Assembly (NCBI GenBank): GCA_031291305.1
Contig: JARLJH010000063.1
Location: 1-64,000 of the forward strand
Origin: Rhodoferax sp.
GTDB lineage: Bacteria > Pseudomonadota > Gammaproteobacteria > Burkholderiales > Burkholderiaceae_C
Direction of reading: 5' to 3'
Length of the DNA: 64,000 bases
Below are positions 20,434 through 29,990 of this stretch, in pieces (within the stretch, counting starts at the first letter, position 1; every line of letters begins with the position of its first letter). Under the pieces are notes generated by a model that saw nothing but the letters and a program-made list of their open reading frames with translations, searched no databases and was not told where the DNA came from. The position numbers and the translations under genes are program-made.

Positions 20434-21536
20434 AGGCATCGGCAGATGAGGTTCAGACCGAAGTCCGTGGACAGGTAGGGTTCATCACCTTGAACCGGCC
20501 TAGCGCACTGAATGCCCTGACGCTGCAGATGATCCGGACACTGACCGTCTGTTTGCTCACCTGGCGTGACAACCCGCATGTGCAGGCAGTGGCGATTCGT
20601 GGTAGCAACAAGGCAGGCCCCTTTGGCGCCTTTTGTGCCGGAGGTGACATCCGCTTTTTTCATCAGGCCTTGTTGTCGGGTGACCCGGCTCCGGAAGATT
20701 TCTTCACCGAGGAATACACCCTCAACCACCTGATTCACACTTACCCCAAGCCCTACATTGCTTTCATGGACGGTGTGGTCATGGGCGGTGGCATGGGTAT
20801 CAGTCAAGGCGCGTCGCATCGTTTGGTCACGCGGCGCTCCAAAATCGCCATGCCCGAGACAACCATTGGGTTGTTCCCGGACGTCGGTGGTGGCTATTTT
20901 CTGAGCCGCTGCCCAGGCCATACCGGGGAGTGGCTGGCACTTACCGGTACGTCACTGACGGCGACAGAGGCGATAGCCCTGGGGCTGGCGGACCACTGCC
21001 TGGAAGCGACGCAACAAGTCGCAGCATGGGACGCACTGAGCCAGGTAAACCCCGCAGACAGTCAGCAATTGGCTCATTGGATTGCTTCATATTCAATAGC
21101 TAATAATCAAGAAGATATAGGGGCTAGAGGCGAAATTGACCATTATTTTTCTTTGGCATCCGTTGCCGAAATAATCAGCGCACTGGAAGCTGACGCCTCT
21201 GACTGGGCTCAGCATACCGCCCACCAGTTACGCCAACGTTCACCCTTGATGCTGCATGTGGCGCTGGAGCAGATTCGCCGCGCCCGCCACCAGAGTCTGG
21301 CCGACGACTTGCGCATGGAGCGCGACATGGTGAGACATTGCTTCTACCCACGTCACCTGGCTCGCAGTGGTGGCCAGACGGAAACGGCAGAAGGCATTCG
21401 TGCACTGGCAGTGGACAAGGACAACCAGCCTCAATGGCAGCCCGCGCGCATTGAAGATGTCAGACCGGAGATGGTACAGCCATTTTTTGACAGCCCGTGG
21501 ATGCCACATTGCCATCCCTTACGCACGCTGCTCTGA
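20430..21536 (+). CDS. Enoyl-CoA hydratase/isomerase family protein, 3-hydroxyisobutyryl-CoA hydrolase-like
   Basis: 368 aa crotonase-fold enzyme, longer than simple enoyl-CoA hydratases and close to the length of 3-hydroxyisobutyryl-CoA hydrolases. Visible: the N-terminal VGFITLNRPSALNALT, oxyanion-hole motifs FCAGGDIR and MDGVVMGGGMGIS, the PETTIGLFPDVGGGYFLSR motif typical of the hydrolase subgroup, and the C-terminal RMERDM. Probable role in valine or other CoA-ester degradation. An interspersed repeat (21085-21140) lies in frame in the middle. Confidence 0.85.
   Translation: MKASADEVQTEVRGQVGFITLNRPSALNALTLQMIRTLTVCLLTWRDNPHVQAVAIRGSNKAGPFGAFCAGGDIRFFHQALLSGDPAPEDFFTEEYTLNHLIHTYPKPYIAFMDGVVMGGGMGISQGASHRLVTRRSKIAMPETTIGLFPDVGGGYFLSRCPGHTGEWLALTGTSLTATEAIALGLADHCLEATQQVAAWDALSQVNPADSQQLAHWIASYSIANNQEDIGARGEIDHYFSLASVAEIISALEADASDWAQHTAHQLRQRSPLMLHVALEQIRRARHQSLADDLRMERDMVRHCFYPRHLARSGGQTETAEGIRALAVDKDNQPQWQPARIEDVRPEMVQPFFDSPWMPHCHPLRTLL
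21085..21140 (+). repeat. Interspersed repeat inside the crotonase-like gene, copy 4
   Basis: TTCAATAGCTAATAATCAAG, then AAGATATAGGGGCTAGAGGCG: both ends match the other copies. It is translated as YSIANNQEDIGARGEI, a hydrophilic insertion between two conserved blocks. Confidence 0.7.
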
Positions 21537-21584
21537 CCAATCTGATCGCTAACTCATCGGCAACGAAGTGCTTGGTGACGTGGG

Positions 21585-22058
21585 TTAGCGCGTACGTGAC
21601 TTCATAGCGCGCTCCACTTCACGCTTGCCTTCGCGGTCCTTGATGGTGTCGCGTTTGTCGTGCTCGGCCTTGCCCTTGGCCAGCGCAATTTCGCATTTGA
21701 TCTTGCCAGCTTTCCAGTGCAGGTTGATCGGCACCAAGGTGTAGCCTTTTTGTTCCACCTTGCCAATCAGGCGTTTGATTTCTTCCCTGTGCATCAGCAG
21801 CTTTCGGGTGCGCTGTTTGTCCGGGCTGATATGGGTAGAGGCTGTGCCCAGCGGGTGGATTTGCAGGCCGATGATGAATAGCTCGCCATTGCGAATCACT
21901 ACGTAACCGTCAGTGAGTTGCACTTTGCCTTCGCGCAGCGATTTGACTTCCCAACCCTCCAGCACAATGCCAGCCTCAAACCGCTCCTCGAAAAAGTAAT
22001 TGAAAGCCGCTTTTTTGTTGTCGGCAATGCGGGTTGCGGTGTCGGGTTTTTTGGCCAT
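21585..22058 (-). CDS. smpB: SsrA-binding protein SmpB
   Basis: 157 aa; OB-fold protein that escorts tmRNA to stalled ribosomes. Visible: [32 protein letters not shown], the central conserved block, and the basic C-terminal tail [18 protein letters not shown] that enters the decoding channel. The start is at MAKKPD (22058), not an upstream in-frame codon. Divergent from ratA. Confidence 0.96.
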   Translation of the reverse strand: MAKKPDTATRIADNKKAAFNYFFEERFEAGIVLEGWEVKSLREGKVQLTDGYVVIRNGELFIIGLQIHPLGTASTHISPDKQRTRKLLMHREEIKRLIGKVEQKGYTLVPINLHWKAGKIKCEIALAKGKAEHDKRDTIKDREGKREVERAMKSRTR

Positions 22059-22126
22059 GAGGATAGAGCTTGGGGGGAATGAATGCGAGCAAGGCTTGAC
22101 TACAATCCCGCGCAAACCTCCATTCT

Positions 22127-22564
22127 ATGAAAACTGTCAAAAAGTCCGTTTTAATCTGGTACAGCCCTGCAGAAATGTACCGATTGGTGGTTGACGTAGC
22201 GGCTTACCCAGAGTTTTTGCCCTGGTGCGATAAAGGTCGGGTCGTTTCTCTGGAAGAAAACGGCATGGTGGCTGAAATCGGTATCTCTTTCGGCGGTATT
22301 CACCAGACTTTTACCACCAGAAACGCCCACGTGGTGGATCAGCAGGTGACTATCAAATTGGTCAGCGGCCCCTTCTCCAAGCTGGAGGGTGAATGGAATT
22401 TTGTCACTCTGGGCGCTGAACAACGTGCCTGCCGGGTCGAGTTGGCGTTGAGTTACGGTTTTGACACGACCCTGGGCAAACTGGTCAGTCCGGTGTTTGA
22501 CAGGATCGCCGCCAGCATGGTCGATGCATTCATCAAGCGCGCTAAGCAGGTATACGGCGAGTAA
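22127..22564 (+). CDS. ratA: RatA/COQ10 family SRPBCC protein
   Basis: 145 aa START-like protein (VKKSVLIWYSPAEMYRLVVDVAAYPEFLPWCDKGRVV) of the RatA / coenzyme-Q-binding family. In E. coli it is described as a ribosome-association toxin; the ubiquinone-binding role of COQ10 is an alternative. It lies between smpB and rnfH, a conserved order, and precedes rnfH by 6 nt. Confidence 0.88.
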   Translation: MKTVKKSVLIWYSPAEMYRLVVDVAAYPEFLPWCDKGRVVSLEENGMVAEIGISFGGIHQTFTTRNAHVVDQQVTIKLVSGPFSKLEGEWNFVTLGAEQRACRVELALSYGFDTTLGKLVSPVFDRIAASMVDAFIKRAKQVYGE

Positions 22565-22570
22565 ACGCGG

Positions 22571-22900
22571 ATGCAGATCACTGTGATCTATGCGCCTGCA
22601 GCGCGCCAAATCAAGGAAGTGACACTGACGCTGGAGGCGCCTTGTCATGTTTTAAGTGCTTTGCAACAAAGCGGCTTGTTGTACGAATTTCCTGAGATTG
22701 ACAACCTGCAAATTGTGGTTGGTATCTGGGGCCACCCGGTCGGCCTGAAACACTTGCTGCGTGATCGCGACCGTGTGGAGGTTTACCGCCCTCTGCGCGT
22801 TGACCCGAAAATGGCCCGGCGGGAGCGTTTTGTCAAGCAAGGTGCGCGTACCACCGGTCTTTTCGTCAAAAAACGCCTCGGTGCCAAGGCTGGCTATTGA
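22571..22900 (+). CDS. rnfH: RnfH family ubiquitin-like protein
   Basis: 109 aa beta-grasp protein (UPF0125/RnfH, also called RatB): ITVIYAPAARQIKEVTLTLEAP...VGIWGHPVGLKHLLRDRDRVEVYRPLRVDPKMARRERF. Function is not established; it is conserved next to ratA and smpB. Confidence 0.88.
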   Translation: MQITVIYAPAARQIKEVTLTLEAPCHVLSALQQSGLLYEFPEIDNLQIVVGIWGHPVGLKHLLRDRDRVEVYRPLRVDPKMARRERFVKQGARTTGLFVKKRLGAKAGY

Positions 22901-22924
22901 AACCGACGCGAATGCCCAGTCTGA

Positions 22925-23440
22925 TTACTTGCAATCAGAATCAATGATGCTCTGGATGCGCTGAGACTCTGCTGCACGCGCCGCGTCATCGAGAATTTCA
23001 CGCTCACCCTGTTGGTTAGTCCGGGAAAGGCGTACACCAGAATCCAGACCCGCCTTGGCTTGCTTGGCACGAGCGCAGTTGTCCGCCTTGGTTTTGGCCC
23101 GCTTGTCTTCTTCAACCTTGCGTTTGGCCGCTTCTTCCTGATCAGCTTTTTTCTTCTTTTCAGCCAGATCTTTATCCACACCGCTGATCTTGGGTGAGTT
23201 GGCCGCACTTGGCGCTGAAGCGGCTGCACCCGTAGCCGACGCCTCCGTATCCACAGGACTTGGTGTTATTTTCGATTGGCCGGGCCGCTTGATAATGTCT
23301 TTGTCTGGCACTCCGGGCGGCGGAGCGCGGTCACTGAACACCTTGCGCCCGTCCTTGTCCACCCATTGCCACTGGGCATAAGCACCCGATGACAGCGCGG
23401 CCAAGACAACAAGGCATATCGATCTGTAGAGAGAATTCAT
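22925..23440 (-). CDS. DUF4124 domain envelope protein
   Basis: 171 aa from [24 protein letters not shown]: a signal peptide followed by the short DUF4124 block ([31 protein letters not shown]), a Ser/Ala/Pro linker and a Lys/Glu-rich coiled region with two cysteines (DNCARAK... SDCK). Periplasmic, function unknown. It is convergent with rnfH and divergent from guaB. Confidence 0.8.
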   Translation of the reverse strand: MNSLYRSICLVVLAALSSGAYAQWQWVDKDGRKVFSDRAPPPGVPDKDIIKRPGQSKITPSPVDTEASATGAAASAPSAANSPKISGVDKDLAEKKKKADQEEAAKRKVEEDKRAKTKADNCARAKQAKAGLDSGVRLSRTNQQGEREILDDAARAAESQRIQSIIDSDCK

Positions 23441-23608
23441 AGATGCCAAGTTTATGCCAGTCACGTAAACAAGTGGTGTCAACCCGCAACAAGCACAGCT
23501 TGTCGCAAGAAAAATCTGCTTGCATGGCGGCACTCTGTGTCTGAAATCCTTCGGCCAATGAATCGAACCCAAGCCGCTAGTACAATCGCGGATTTGGAGC
23601 TAATACCT

Positions 23609-25078
23609 ATGCGCCTGATTGGCAAAGCGCTCACCTTCGACGATGTTTTGTTGGTGCCTGCGTACTCCCAAGTCCTTCCCAAGGACACCTCCCTCGCCAC
23701 CCGCTTCACCCGCAAGATTGCCTTGAACCTGCCCCTGGTGTCTGCCGCTATGGACACTGTGACCGAATCACGCCTGGCGATTGCCATCGCGCAAGAAGGT
23801 GGTATCGGCGTTGTGCACAAAAACATGACTCCCCAACAGCAGGCCGCCAAGGTGTCCAAGGTCAAGCGCTATGAGTCGGGCGTGCTGCGCGATCCGGTGG
23901 TCATCACGCCACAACACACGGTGCGTCAGGTGATGGCACTGTCCGAGCAATTGGGCGTGTCGGGCTTTCCGGTGATTGACAGCGGCAAGGTGGCGGGCAT
24001 TGTGACGGGGCGCGATCTGCGTTTCGAAACCCGTTATGACCTGCCGGTGAGCCACATCATGACCCCGCGCGAAAAATTGGTCACGGTACCGGATGGCACC
24101 ACACTGGCGCAGGCCAAAGTGCTGCTCAACCAATACAAGATTGAACGCTTGCTGGTGGTCAATGATGCTTTTGAACTCAAGGGCCTGATCACCGTCAAGG
24201 ACATCACCAAGCAAACCAGCTTCCCGAATGCAGCCCGTGACGACCATGGCAAATTGCGCGTAGCTGCTGCTGTGGGAGTGGGTGAGGGTACCGAGGAACG
24301 TGTGGAACTGCTGGCCCGCGCTGGCGTTGATGCCATTGTGGTGGACACCGCGCATGGCCACAGCAAAGGCGTGATCGACCGTGTGCGCTGGGTCAAACAA
24401 AATTTTCCGCAGGTGGAAGTCATTGGCGGCAACATCGCTACCGGTGCGGCTGCGCTGGCCTTGGTCGAGGCGGGTGCCGATGCTGTCAAGGTCGGCATTG
24501 GCCCAGGCTCCATCTGCACCACCCGCATCGTAGCAGGCGTGGGCGTGCCACAAATCATGGCCATTGACAGTGTGGCCACGGCGCTGAGAGGCACGGGCGT
24601 GCCGCTGATCGCCGATGGTGGCATTCGCTTCAGCGGTGACATCGCCAAGGCCATCGCGGCCGGAGCAAGCACGGTGATGATGGGTGGCATGTTCGCCGGT
24701 ACCGAAGAGGCGCCGGGCGAAGTCATCCTGTTCCAAGGCCGCAGCTACAAGAGCTATCGTGGTATGGGCAGCATTGGCGCCATGCAGCAAGGCAGTGCCG
24801 ACCGCTATTTCCAGGAGTCCAGCACGGGCAACCCGAATGCCGACAAGCTGGTGCCCGAGGGCATCGAAGGCCGCGTGCCTTACAAAGGCTCAATGGTCGC
24901 CATCATCTATCAGATGGCCGGTGGCTTGCGCGCCAGCATGGGTTACTGCGGTTGCGCCACCATCTCTGAGATGCAGGACAAGGCCGAGTTCGTCGAGATT
25001 ACTGCGGCGGGCATCCGTGAAAGCCATGTACACGACGTGCAGATTACCAAAGAAGCGCCAAATTACAGAGCTGATTAA
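23609..25078 (+). CDS. guaB: Inosine-5'-monophosphate dehydrogenase
   Basis: 489 aa TIM-barrel enzyme oxidising IMP to XMP. Visible: the N-terminus [18 protein letters not shown], two CBS domains (about residues 95-210), the catalytic loop GPGSICTTR (Cys303) and the flap region [13 protein letters not shown] 23609 has GGAG nine bases upstream; a -10-like TACAAT lies at 23581. It is followed by guaA after 124 nt, giving the two-step IMP to GMP pathway. Confidence 0.96.
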   Translation: MRLIGKALTFDDVLLVPAYSQVLPKDTSLATRFTRKIALNLPLVSAAMDTVTESRLAIAIAQEGGIGVVHKNMTPQQQAAKVSKVKRYESGVLRDPVVITPQHTVRQVMALSEQLGVSGFPVIDSGKVAGIVTGRDLRFETRYDLPVSHIMTPREKLVTVPDGTTLAQAKVLLNQYKIERLLVVNDAFELKGLITVKDITKQTSFPNAARDDHGKLRVAAAVGVGEGTEERVELLARAGVDAIVVDTAHGHSKGVIDRVRWVKQNFPQVEVIGGNIATGAAALALVEAGADAVKVGIGPGSICTTRIVAGVGVPQIMAIDSVATALRGTGVPLIADGGIRFSGDIAKAIAAGASTVMMGGMFAGTEEAPGEVILFQGRSYKSYRGMGSIGAMQQGSADRYFQESSTGNPNADKLVPEGIEGRVPYKGSMVAIIYQMAGGLRASMGYCGCATISEMQDKAEFVEITAAGIRESHVHDVQITKEAPNYRAD

Positions 25079-25202
25079 TTGAACACCCCAGGCTACGCGC
25101 ACTTTATGTCGCTGCGCCTGGTGGGGCAATACCAGCGGCCCGGCAAAGCCCACTGCGTCGGTGTATGTGGCTTGGGGCACATTCTCTAAACGGACTTTTC
25201 TC

Positions 25203-26819
25203 ATGCATCAAAAAATCCTCATCCTTGACTTTGGCTCCCAGGTCACGCAGCTGATTGCTCGGCGCATTCGCGAAGCGCATGTTTTCTGTGAGGTGCATCC
25301 GTGCGATGTTACCGACGACTGGATTCGTGCCTATGCCCGTGACGGTATGCTCAAAGGCATCATTCTGTCGGGCAGCCATGCCAGCACCTACGAGGAGCAC
25401 GATTTGCGTGCGCCGCAAGCCGTTTACGAACTCGGCATTCCCGTGCTGGGTATCTGCTATGGCATGTTCACCATGGCCGTTCAGCTTGGTGGCATCGTTG
25501 CCGCTAGCAACAAGCGAGAGTTTGGTCACGCCGATGTGCGTGCCCACGGCCATACCGCGTTGCTGGAAGGTATTCAAGACTATGCCACACCCATGGGCCA
25601 TGGCATGCTGCAGGTCTGGATGAGCCATGGCGACAAGGTGACCGAGTTACCCCACGGCTTCAAACTGATGGCCAGCACAGACAGCTGCCCGATTGCCGGC
25701 ATGGCCGACGAAGAACGCCGCTTTTATGCCGTGCAGTTCCACCCTGAAGTCACCCACACCAAGCGCGGTGCGGCGATCTTGGAACGCTTTGTACTCGACA
25801 TTTGCGGGACAAGAGCCGACTGGATCATGGGGGATTACATCAGTGAAGCCGTTGCGAAAATTCGTGAACAGGTAGGTGATGAAGAAGTCATTCTGGGTTT
25901 GTCCGGCGGTGTTGACTCTTCGGTGGCGGCTGCGCTTATTCACCGCGCCATCGGCGACCAGCTGACCTGCGTGTTTGTCGACCACGGCTTGTTGCGTCTC
26001 AACGAAGGCGACATGGTGATGGACATGTTTGTTGGCAAGCTGCATGCCAAGGTGATTCGTGTGGATGCCGCTGACCAGTTTCTGGGGCATCTGGCGGGTG
26101 TCAGCGACCCGGAAGCCAAGCGCAAGATCATTGGTCGTGAATTTGTAGAGGTTTTTAAGGCGCAAGCCCAAGTGTTAACAGCTAAGGATGCTACTAAAAA
26201 AGGTGCAAAGTGGTTGGCCCAAGGCACCATTTATCCTGATGTGATCGAGTCCGGCGGCGCCAAAACCAAAAAGGCTGTGACCATCAAGAGCCACCACAAC
26301 GTCGGAGGCTTGCCTGAGCAACTCGGTCTGAAACTGCTGGAACCTTTGCGCGAACTATTCAAGGACGAAGTTCGTGAACTCGGTGTGGCACTGGGCTTGC
26401 CGTACAACATGGTCTACCGTCATCCGTTTCCGGGACCTGGTCTGGGGGTGCGGATTTTGGGCGAGGTTAAAAAAGAATATGCTGATCTGCTGCGTCGGGC
26501 TGATGCCATCTTCATCGAAGAATTGCACAACTTTGTCGATGAAGCTAGCGGTAAAAGCTGGTACGACCTCACCAGCCAAGCGTTTACTGTGTTTCTGCCA
26601 GTGAAAAGCGTCGGCGTGATGGGCGATGGCCGCACTTATGACTACGTGGTGGCCCTGCGTGCCGTGCAAACCAGCGATTTCATGACCGCCGATTGGGCCG
26701 AATTACCCTACGCACTGCTGAAAAAGGTGTCCAGTCGCATCATCAACGAAGTGCGTGGCATCAACCGCGTGACCTACGACGTCAGTAGCAAGCCACCGGC
26801 TACCATCGAGTGGGAATGA
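25203..26819 (+). CDS. guaA: GMP synthase (glutamine-hydrolysing)
   Basis: 538 aa. Class I glutamine amidotransferase (Cys85 in GICYGMF), ATP pyrophosphatase loop LSGGVDSS, and the C-terminal dimerisation domain ending ATIEWE. It converts XMP to GMP. The insertion [17 protein letters not shown] (26150-26210) is longer than in E. coli and may derive from an interspersed repeat. The last codons and stop are part of the attachment site of the genomic island downstream. Confidence 0.97.
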   Translation: MHQKILILDFGSQVTQLIARRIREAHVFCEVHPCDVTDDWIRAYARDGMLKGIILSGSHASTYEEHDLRAPQAVYELGIPVLGICYGMFTMAVQLGGIVAASNKREFGHADVRAHGHTALLEGIQDYATPMGHGMLQVWMSHGDKVTELPHGFKLMASTDSCPIAGMADEERRFYAVQFHPEVTHTKRGAAILERFVLDICGTRADWIMGDYISEAVAKIREQVGDEEVILGLSGGVDSSVAAALIHRAIGDQLTCVFVDHGLLRLNEGDMVMDMFVGKLHAKVIRVDAADQFLGHLAGVSDPEAKRKIIGREFVEVFKAQAQVLTAKDATKKGAKWLAQGTIYPDVIESGGAKTKKAVTIKSHHNVGGLPEQLGLKLLEPLRELFKDEVRELGVALGLPYNMVYRHPFPGPGLGVRILGEVKKEYADLLRRADAIFIEELHNFVDEASGKSWYDLTSQAFTVFLPVKSVGVMGDGRTYDYVVALRAVQTSDFMTADWAELPYALLKKVSSRIINEVRGINRVTYDVSSKPPATIEWE

Positions 26820-26831
26820 TCACACGTCTGG
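26808..26831 (+). repeat. attL of the guaA-integrated island
   Basis: The last guaA codons, stop and a few bases beyond read GAGTGGGAATGATC-ACA-CGTCTGG. The same string, with two differences (CCG for ACA), occurs in the same orientation at 42459-42482. The guaA 3' end is a known integration hotspot for P4-type integrases, and the integrase gene follows directly. Confidence 0.85.
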
Positions 26832-26866
26832 CATCAGCAGGCATCTGATGGCATCAAAACACCCGT

Positions 26867-26892
26867 AAGCCCGCGTCACTGCGGGCTTTTTT
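26867..26892 (+). terminator. Intrinsic terminator after guaA
   Basis: AAGCCCGC (26867-26874) / GCGGGCTT (26881-26888) with loop GTCACT and a T run. It lies just inside the island, so the island now supplies the guaA terminator. Confidence 0.75.
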
Positions 26893-26948
26893 GCTTTTTG
26901 GTCTGGCATTGACTGGCATCTTCAAGCACCGGCAAGTACGCTTTTCTT

Positions 26949-27105
26949 ATGGTACGGCGGATGGTACTATCTCAGTCGATACCATGATAGACACGCGATA
27001 CCATGCCATGATCTTTAGACTCGGCATGGCATTGAAAATACGTAACATGTTGATTTGTAAGTAGAAAAGCCGTTTTTTTCCTGCTGATTTTTATCATGGT
27101 ATTTT
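26949..27105. promoter_or_regulatory. Cluster of ATGGTAT/ATACCAT sites, likely integrase arm sites
   Basis: ATGGTAC at 26949 and 26961, GATACCATG at 26978 and 26997, CATGGTATTTT at 27095. The same motif recurs near the right end (42377, 42390). Repeated short motifs close to both att sites are the usual arrangement of arm-type binding sites for the integrase N-terminal domain or of Xis sites. Confidence 0.5.
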
Positions 27106-27127
27106 GAACCTAGATAGGACGAATGCC

Positions 27128-28336
27128 ATGCTCACCGATACCAAGCTGCGCAACATCAAGCCGCAGGACAAGCTCTACAAAGTCAACGACCGCGACGGCC
27201 TCTATGTGGCCGTCACACCCGCCGGAGCGATCTCGTTCCGCTACAACTACTCGATCAACGGTAGGCAGGAAACCATCACCTTCGGTCGCTACGGCACCGG
27301 GGGCATCACCTTGTCGGAAGCCCGCGAGCAGCTGGGTGAAGCCAAGAAGATGATTGCGGCAGGCAAGTCACCGGCCAAGGAGAAGGCGCGAGACAAAGCC
27401 CGCGTAAAAGATGCCGAGACATTCGGTGCATGGGCCGAAAAGTGGTTACGCGGCTACCAAATGGCCGACTCGACCAGAGATATGCGCCGTGCAATCTATG
27501 AGCGAGAGTTGAAACCGAAATTCGGCAACCAGAAGCTGGTAGAAATCACCCATGAGGACTTGCGGACGCTGACCGATACCATTGTTGAGCGCGGCGCGCC
27601 AGCTACGGCGGTGCATGTGCGCGAAGTAGTGATGCAGGTTTTTCGGTGGGCAATCGAGCGTGGCCAGAAGGTGGAAAACCCGGCGGATATGGTCAGGCCA
27701 ACCACCATTGCCAAGTTTGAGCCACGTGATCGTGCGTTGACGCATGACGAGATCGGGCTGATGTACCAGTACATGGAGCGCATCGGCACGACACCCTCGA
27801 TTCGGGCTGCGGCCAAGTTGCTACTGTTGACAATGGTTCGCAAGAGTGAACTGACGAACGCTACATGGAGCGAAGTCAATTTCAGCGAAGCCCTTTGGAC
27901 GGTTCCCAAGGAGCGGATGAAGCGACGCAACCCCCATCACGTCTACCTATCTCGGCAGGCGCTGGATATTTTCATCGCACTGAAGACGTTTGCCGGTGGG
28001 TCTGAGTACGTTCTGCCATCAAGATATGACTCGGACTTGCCAATGAGCAGCGCCACGCTCAACCAGGTGCTGACGCTGACTTACAGGTTGGCACAGAAGG
28101 AAGGAAAGACGCTGGCGAAGTTCGGGCCGCACGATCTACGGCGAACGGCAAGCACTTTGCTACATGAAGCTGGATACAACACTGACTGGATTGAAAAGTG
28201 CCTCGCCCACGAGCAGAAGGGTGTAAGGGCGGTGTACAACAAGGCCGAATATCGGGAGCAACGCACGGCCATGCTGCAGGATTGGGCAGACATGATTGAT
28301 GAATGGACGGTCAAGCGGCAACGACCGAATGATTGA
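27128..28336 (+). CDS. P4-type tyrosine integrase of the guaA island
   Basis: 402 aa. N-terminal DUF4102-type arm-binding domain (LTDTKLRNIKPQDKLYKVNDRDGLYVAVTPAGAISFRYNY), a core-binding domain, and a catalytic domain with R (TMVRKSELTNATW), H-x-x-R (PHDLRRTASTLLHEAG) and H (CLAHEQ); the nucleophile is probably Tyr in RAVYNKAEY. Start at ATG 27128 with AGGA upstream. It lies about 300 nt from attL and overlaps the 3' end of the alpA-like gene on the other strand. It catalyses integration at, and with the alpA product probably excision from, guaA. Confidence 0.93.
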   Translation: MLTDTKLRNIKPQDKLYKVNDRDGLYVAVTPAGAISFRYNYSINGRQETITFGRYGTGGITLSEAREQLGEAKKMIAAGKSPAKEKARDKARVKDAETFGAWAEKWLRGYQMADSTRDMRRAIYERELKPKFGNQKLVEITHEDLRTLTDTIVERGAPATAVHVREVVMQVFRWAIERGQKVENPADMVRPTTIAKFEPRDRALTHDEIGLMYQYMERIGTTPSIRAAAKLLLLTMVRKSELTNATWSEVNFSEALWTVPKERMKRRNPHHVYLSRQALDIFIALKTFAGGSEYVLPSRYDSDLPMSSATLNQVLTLTYRLAQKEGKTLAKFGPHDLRRTASTLLHEAGYNTDWIEKCLAHEQKGVRAVYNKAEYREQRTAMLQDWADMIDEWTVKRQRPND

Positions 28337-28541
28337 CGCCAGGCCGGCTGGCCTGGTTGCCGGACGACCTTCGCGCCTCAATCCATGCCTCAACCTCTGA
28401 GAGGTCCCAAGCTACGTTGCGGCTGGTGAGCGCGATGCGGCGCGGGAATTCGCCACGCTGCTCCATGTTGAAAATCGTCCGTTCAGCCAGTGGAATCATG
28501 GCGAGCAGCTTTTTACGGTTGATGAGAGTCTTAGTTTTCAC
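28311..28541 (-). CDS. AlpA family excisionase/regulator
   Basis: 76 aa, GTG start at 28541 with AGGGAG seven bases upstream. AlpA/winged-HTH (MerR-like) block: INRKKLLAMIPLAERTIFNMEQRGEFPRRIALTSRNVAWDLSEVEAWIEAR. Such proteins activate the integrase or act as excisionases of P4-like islands. It is convergent with the integrase, overlapping its last 26 bases. Its start overlaps the stop of an upstream 34-codon leader ORF, suggesting coupled translation. Confidence 0.85.
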   Translation of the reverse strand: MKTKTLINRKKLLAMIPLAERTIFNMEQRGEFPRRIALTSRNVAWDLSEVEAWIEARRSSGNQASRPGVNHSVVAA

Positions 28542-28635
28542 AGTTGATCTCCCTGTGAAAACACTGTCTTTCCGGGATGTTGATCGGGCTCAAACTCGGG
28601 TTGAGGGGGGACGTAAGTGCCTTTTCGATTTGCAT
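28531..28635 (-). CDS. 34-codon leader ORF upstream of alpA
   Basis: ATG at 28635 (within the inverted repeat), TAA at 28531-28533, encoding a peptide starting MQIEKALT. Its first eight codons nearly match the 70-aa gene at 30083 (MQIEEALT), because they lie in the duplicated 111-bp sequence; the rest is unrelated. The stop overlaps the alpA GTG. It may be only a leader that couples alpA translation to the duplicated promoter and ribosome-binding site. Confidence 0.4.
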   Translation of the reverse strand: MQIEKALTSPLNPSLSPINIPERQCFHREINCEN

Positions 28636-28727
28636 ACGGTGTCATTCCTTCAATTACGTATCTATTGGTTGAAGGATGCCCGTTGGGTGAAGATAAGTCA
28701 GTCTATTAAGTTGTCAATTAAGTTGAC
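28617..28727 (-). repeat. 111-bp inverted repeat, left copy, with promoter/operator
   Basis: Aligns without gaps to the reverse complement of 29991-30101 (about 16 mismatches by eye, only 3 in the first 68 bases). On the minus strand it holds -35 TTGACA (28712-28717), a weak -10 TATCTT region, an operator GTCAA-TTAAG-TTGAC (28713-28727), an inverted pair CCTTCAA/TTGAAGG, a ribosome-binding site AAGGA and the ATG of a leader ORF. It drives alpA leftward. Confidence 0.75.
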
Positions 28728-28862
28728 GCCAAACGATGCAAACCAAAGGCATCGAGTGAAGTAGTAAAAAAGCAGAGCGTGTACACGCAATGAGACGCCT
28801 GCCCCATCTATTGGGTGGCATTGTGTGGTCGAGTGTTGAATTTCCTCGCCGCTATGTCGGGG
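28728..28862. other. Spacer between the left repeat and the zinc/HTH gene
   Basis: About 135 bases with no supported gene; a 7-codon ORF (MQTKGIE) follows the repeat but is probably meaningless. The repeats plus this spacer and the central gene make a 1.5-kb symmetric regulatory block. Confidence 0.3.
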
Positions 28863-29990
28863 TCAAATTTGTTCAGTAGATTCTGACTTTGAGCAAAGAA
28901 GATCGAGCCGGTAATCTGCTGGTATCGATTGCAGGGCTTTCGAAATTGCTTGCCGTTCCACGCAAAGCCGTTTGGCTATCTCGGATTGATTAAGACCGGA
29001 AAGCAGGAGAATGACAATTTCCTTTTTTCGATCAGATATTTTTTCATCCACCAGCATTCTGGCTTCATCACGAAGCCTTTTGTCGAGTAAGTCTACTGAG
29101 TTTTTATCAAACTCTAGGCCTTGACGCCGATGAGCAACCAGGCGACAGATGAATTCATCAACAAGCTTATTTCCCGAATTTGCGCGAGGCACTAACGCGC
29201 TACCCCAACTCTGACGTTCGAGGCGAAGAAATTCCAAATCAAATTTGGATTGATTTCTCTTGGCTTTCAGATAACTTGGACGGACCGAGTCATTGAATGG
29301 TGCTTTAGGTTTATGGTCACCGCAATAGAGTGAACTTAGTCTAAGGCGCTCGTCGTCTAGGTCCTGTGCCGGCCACGGGGCACCATTGATGTGTGCTGAA
29401 AGCTCGGTTTGTTGACCGCAGAGTCTGCAAACAAGGTTTTCACGGCGTGCATTGACTTTGCCGTGAGCCTTCTTCTTTGACTTCTTAGATCGACAGGCCA
29501 GTGCAAGTTCGCGGAGGCTATCAAGGCTCTGTGATGACGCATATGCGGTCTCAGCGGTGTCGCCGTACATTTCCTTTCCAAGGCTTGCGAAATGGATAAA
29601 TTGGTCCATCGCTGCAAAGCCATGACGACGTGCAATTTCACTTAAGAGATAGGTTTCACCCGTCTTTCCACCGCATGGCGTGAATGCACGGCGCATGCGC
29701 TCAGCTTTTTGTATTGCGGTCTCTATATCGCCCTCTGAGGGGGCTGAAGATCGCCATTTTTCCCATTGATAGCGATTCCATGCGTGATCCAGCAGGGCGC
29801 TGTTTAGGGCTGGATAGCGAAGGCAGAAGTCATGCCATGCGGGATCAATCAAATCACGCATCAGCCTGAATATGGAATAGCGCCGGGACTCAGCCGAGTA
29901 CGGCCCCCAGCTCTCTAAAAACAATTCGATGGCCTTTGCTAACTGTGGGTCGCAGCCAGGCCAGGCAGTGATTTTTCTTGATTCCGTCAT
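28863..29990 (-). CDS. Unknown zinc-binding/HTH protein of the island
   Basis: 375 aa, not recognised as a named family. The middle holds a probable zinc site (CRLCG... H... CGDH, about residues 190-232). The C-terminus holds a helix-turn-helix like those of sigma-70 region 4 or LuxR (VILLLSGLNQSEIAKRLCVERQAISKAL). The start ATG directly abuts the operator GTCAACTCAATTGAC, leaving no clear ribosome-binding site. It sits between the two outward-facing inverted-repeat promoters, so I infer that it regulates one or both of them; this is untested. Confidence 0.65.
   Translation of the reverse strand: MTESRKITAWPGCDPQLAKAIELFLESWGPYSAESRRYSIFRLMRDLIDPAWHDFCLRYPALNSALLDHAWNRYQWEKWRSSAPSEGDIETAIQKAERMRRAFTPCGGKTGETYLLSEIARRHGFAAMDQFIHFASLGKEMYGDTAETAYASSQSLDSLRELALACRSKKSKKKAHGKVNARRENLVCRLCGQQTELSAHINGAPWPAQDLDDERLRLSSLYCGDHKPKAPFNDSVRPSYLKAKRNQSKFDLEFLRLERQSWGSALVPRANSGNKLVDEFICRLVAHRRQGLEFDKNSVDLLDKRLRDEARMLVDEKISDRKKEIVILLLSGLNQSEIAKRLCVERQAISKALQSIPADYRLDLLCSKSESTEQI

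Noticed and set aside
28863-29990. Transposase of an insertion sequence flanked by the 111-bp inverted repeats
   Set aside because: The protein has no DDE or HUH motif, the repeats contain promoters and start codons rather than transposon ends, and no target-site duplication is visible.
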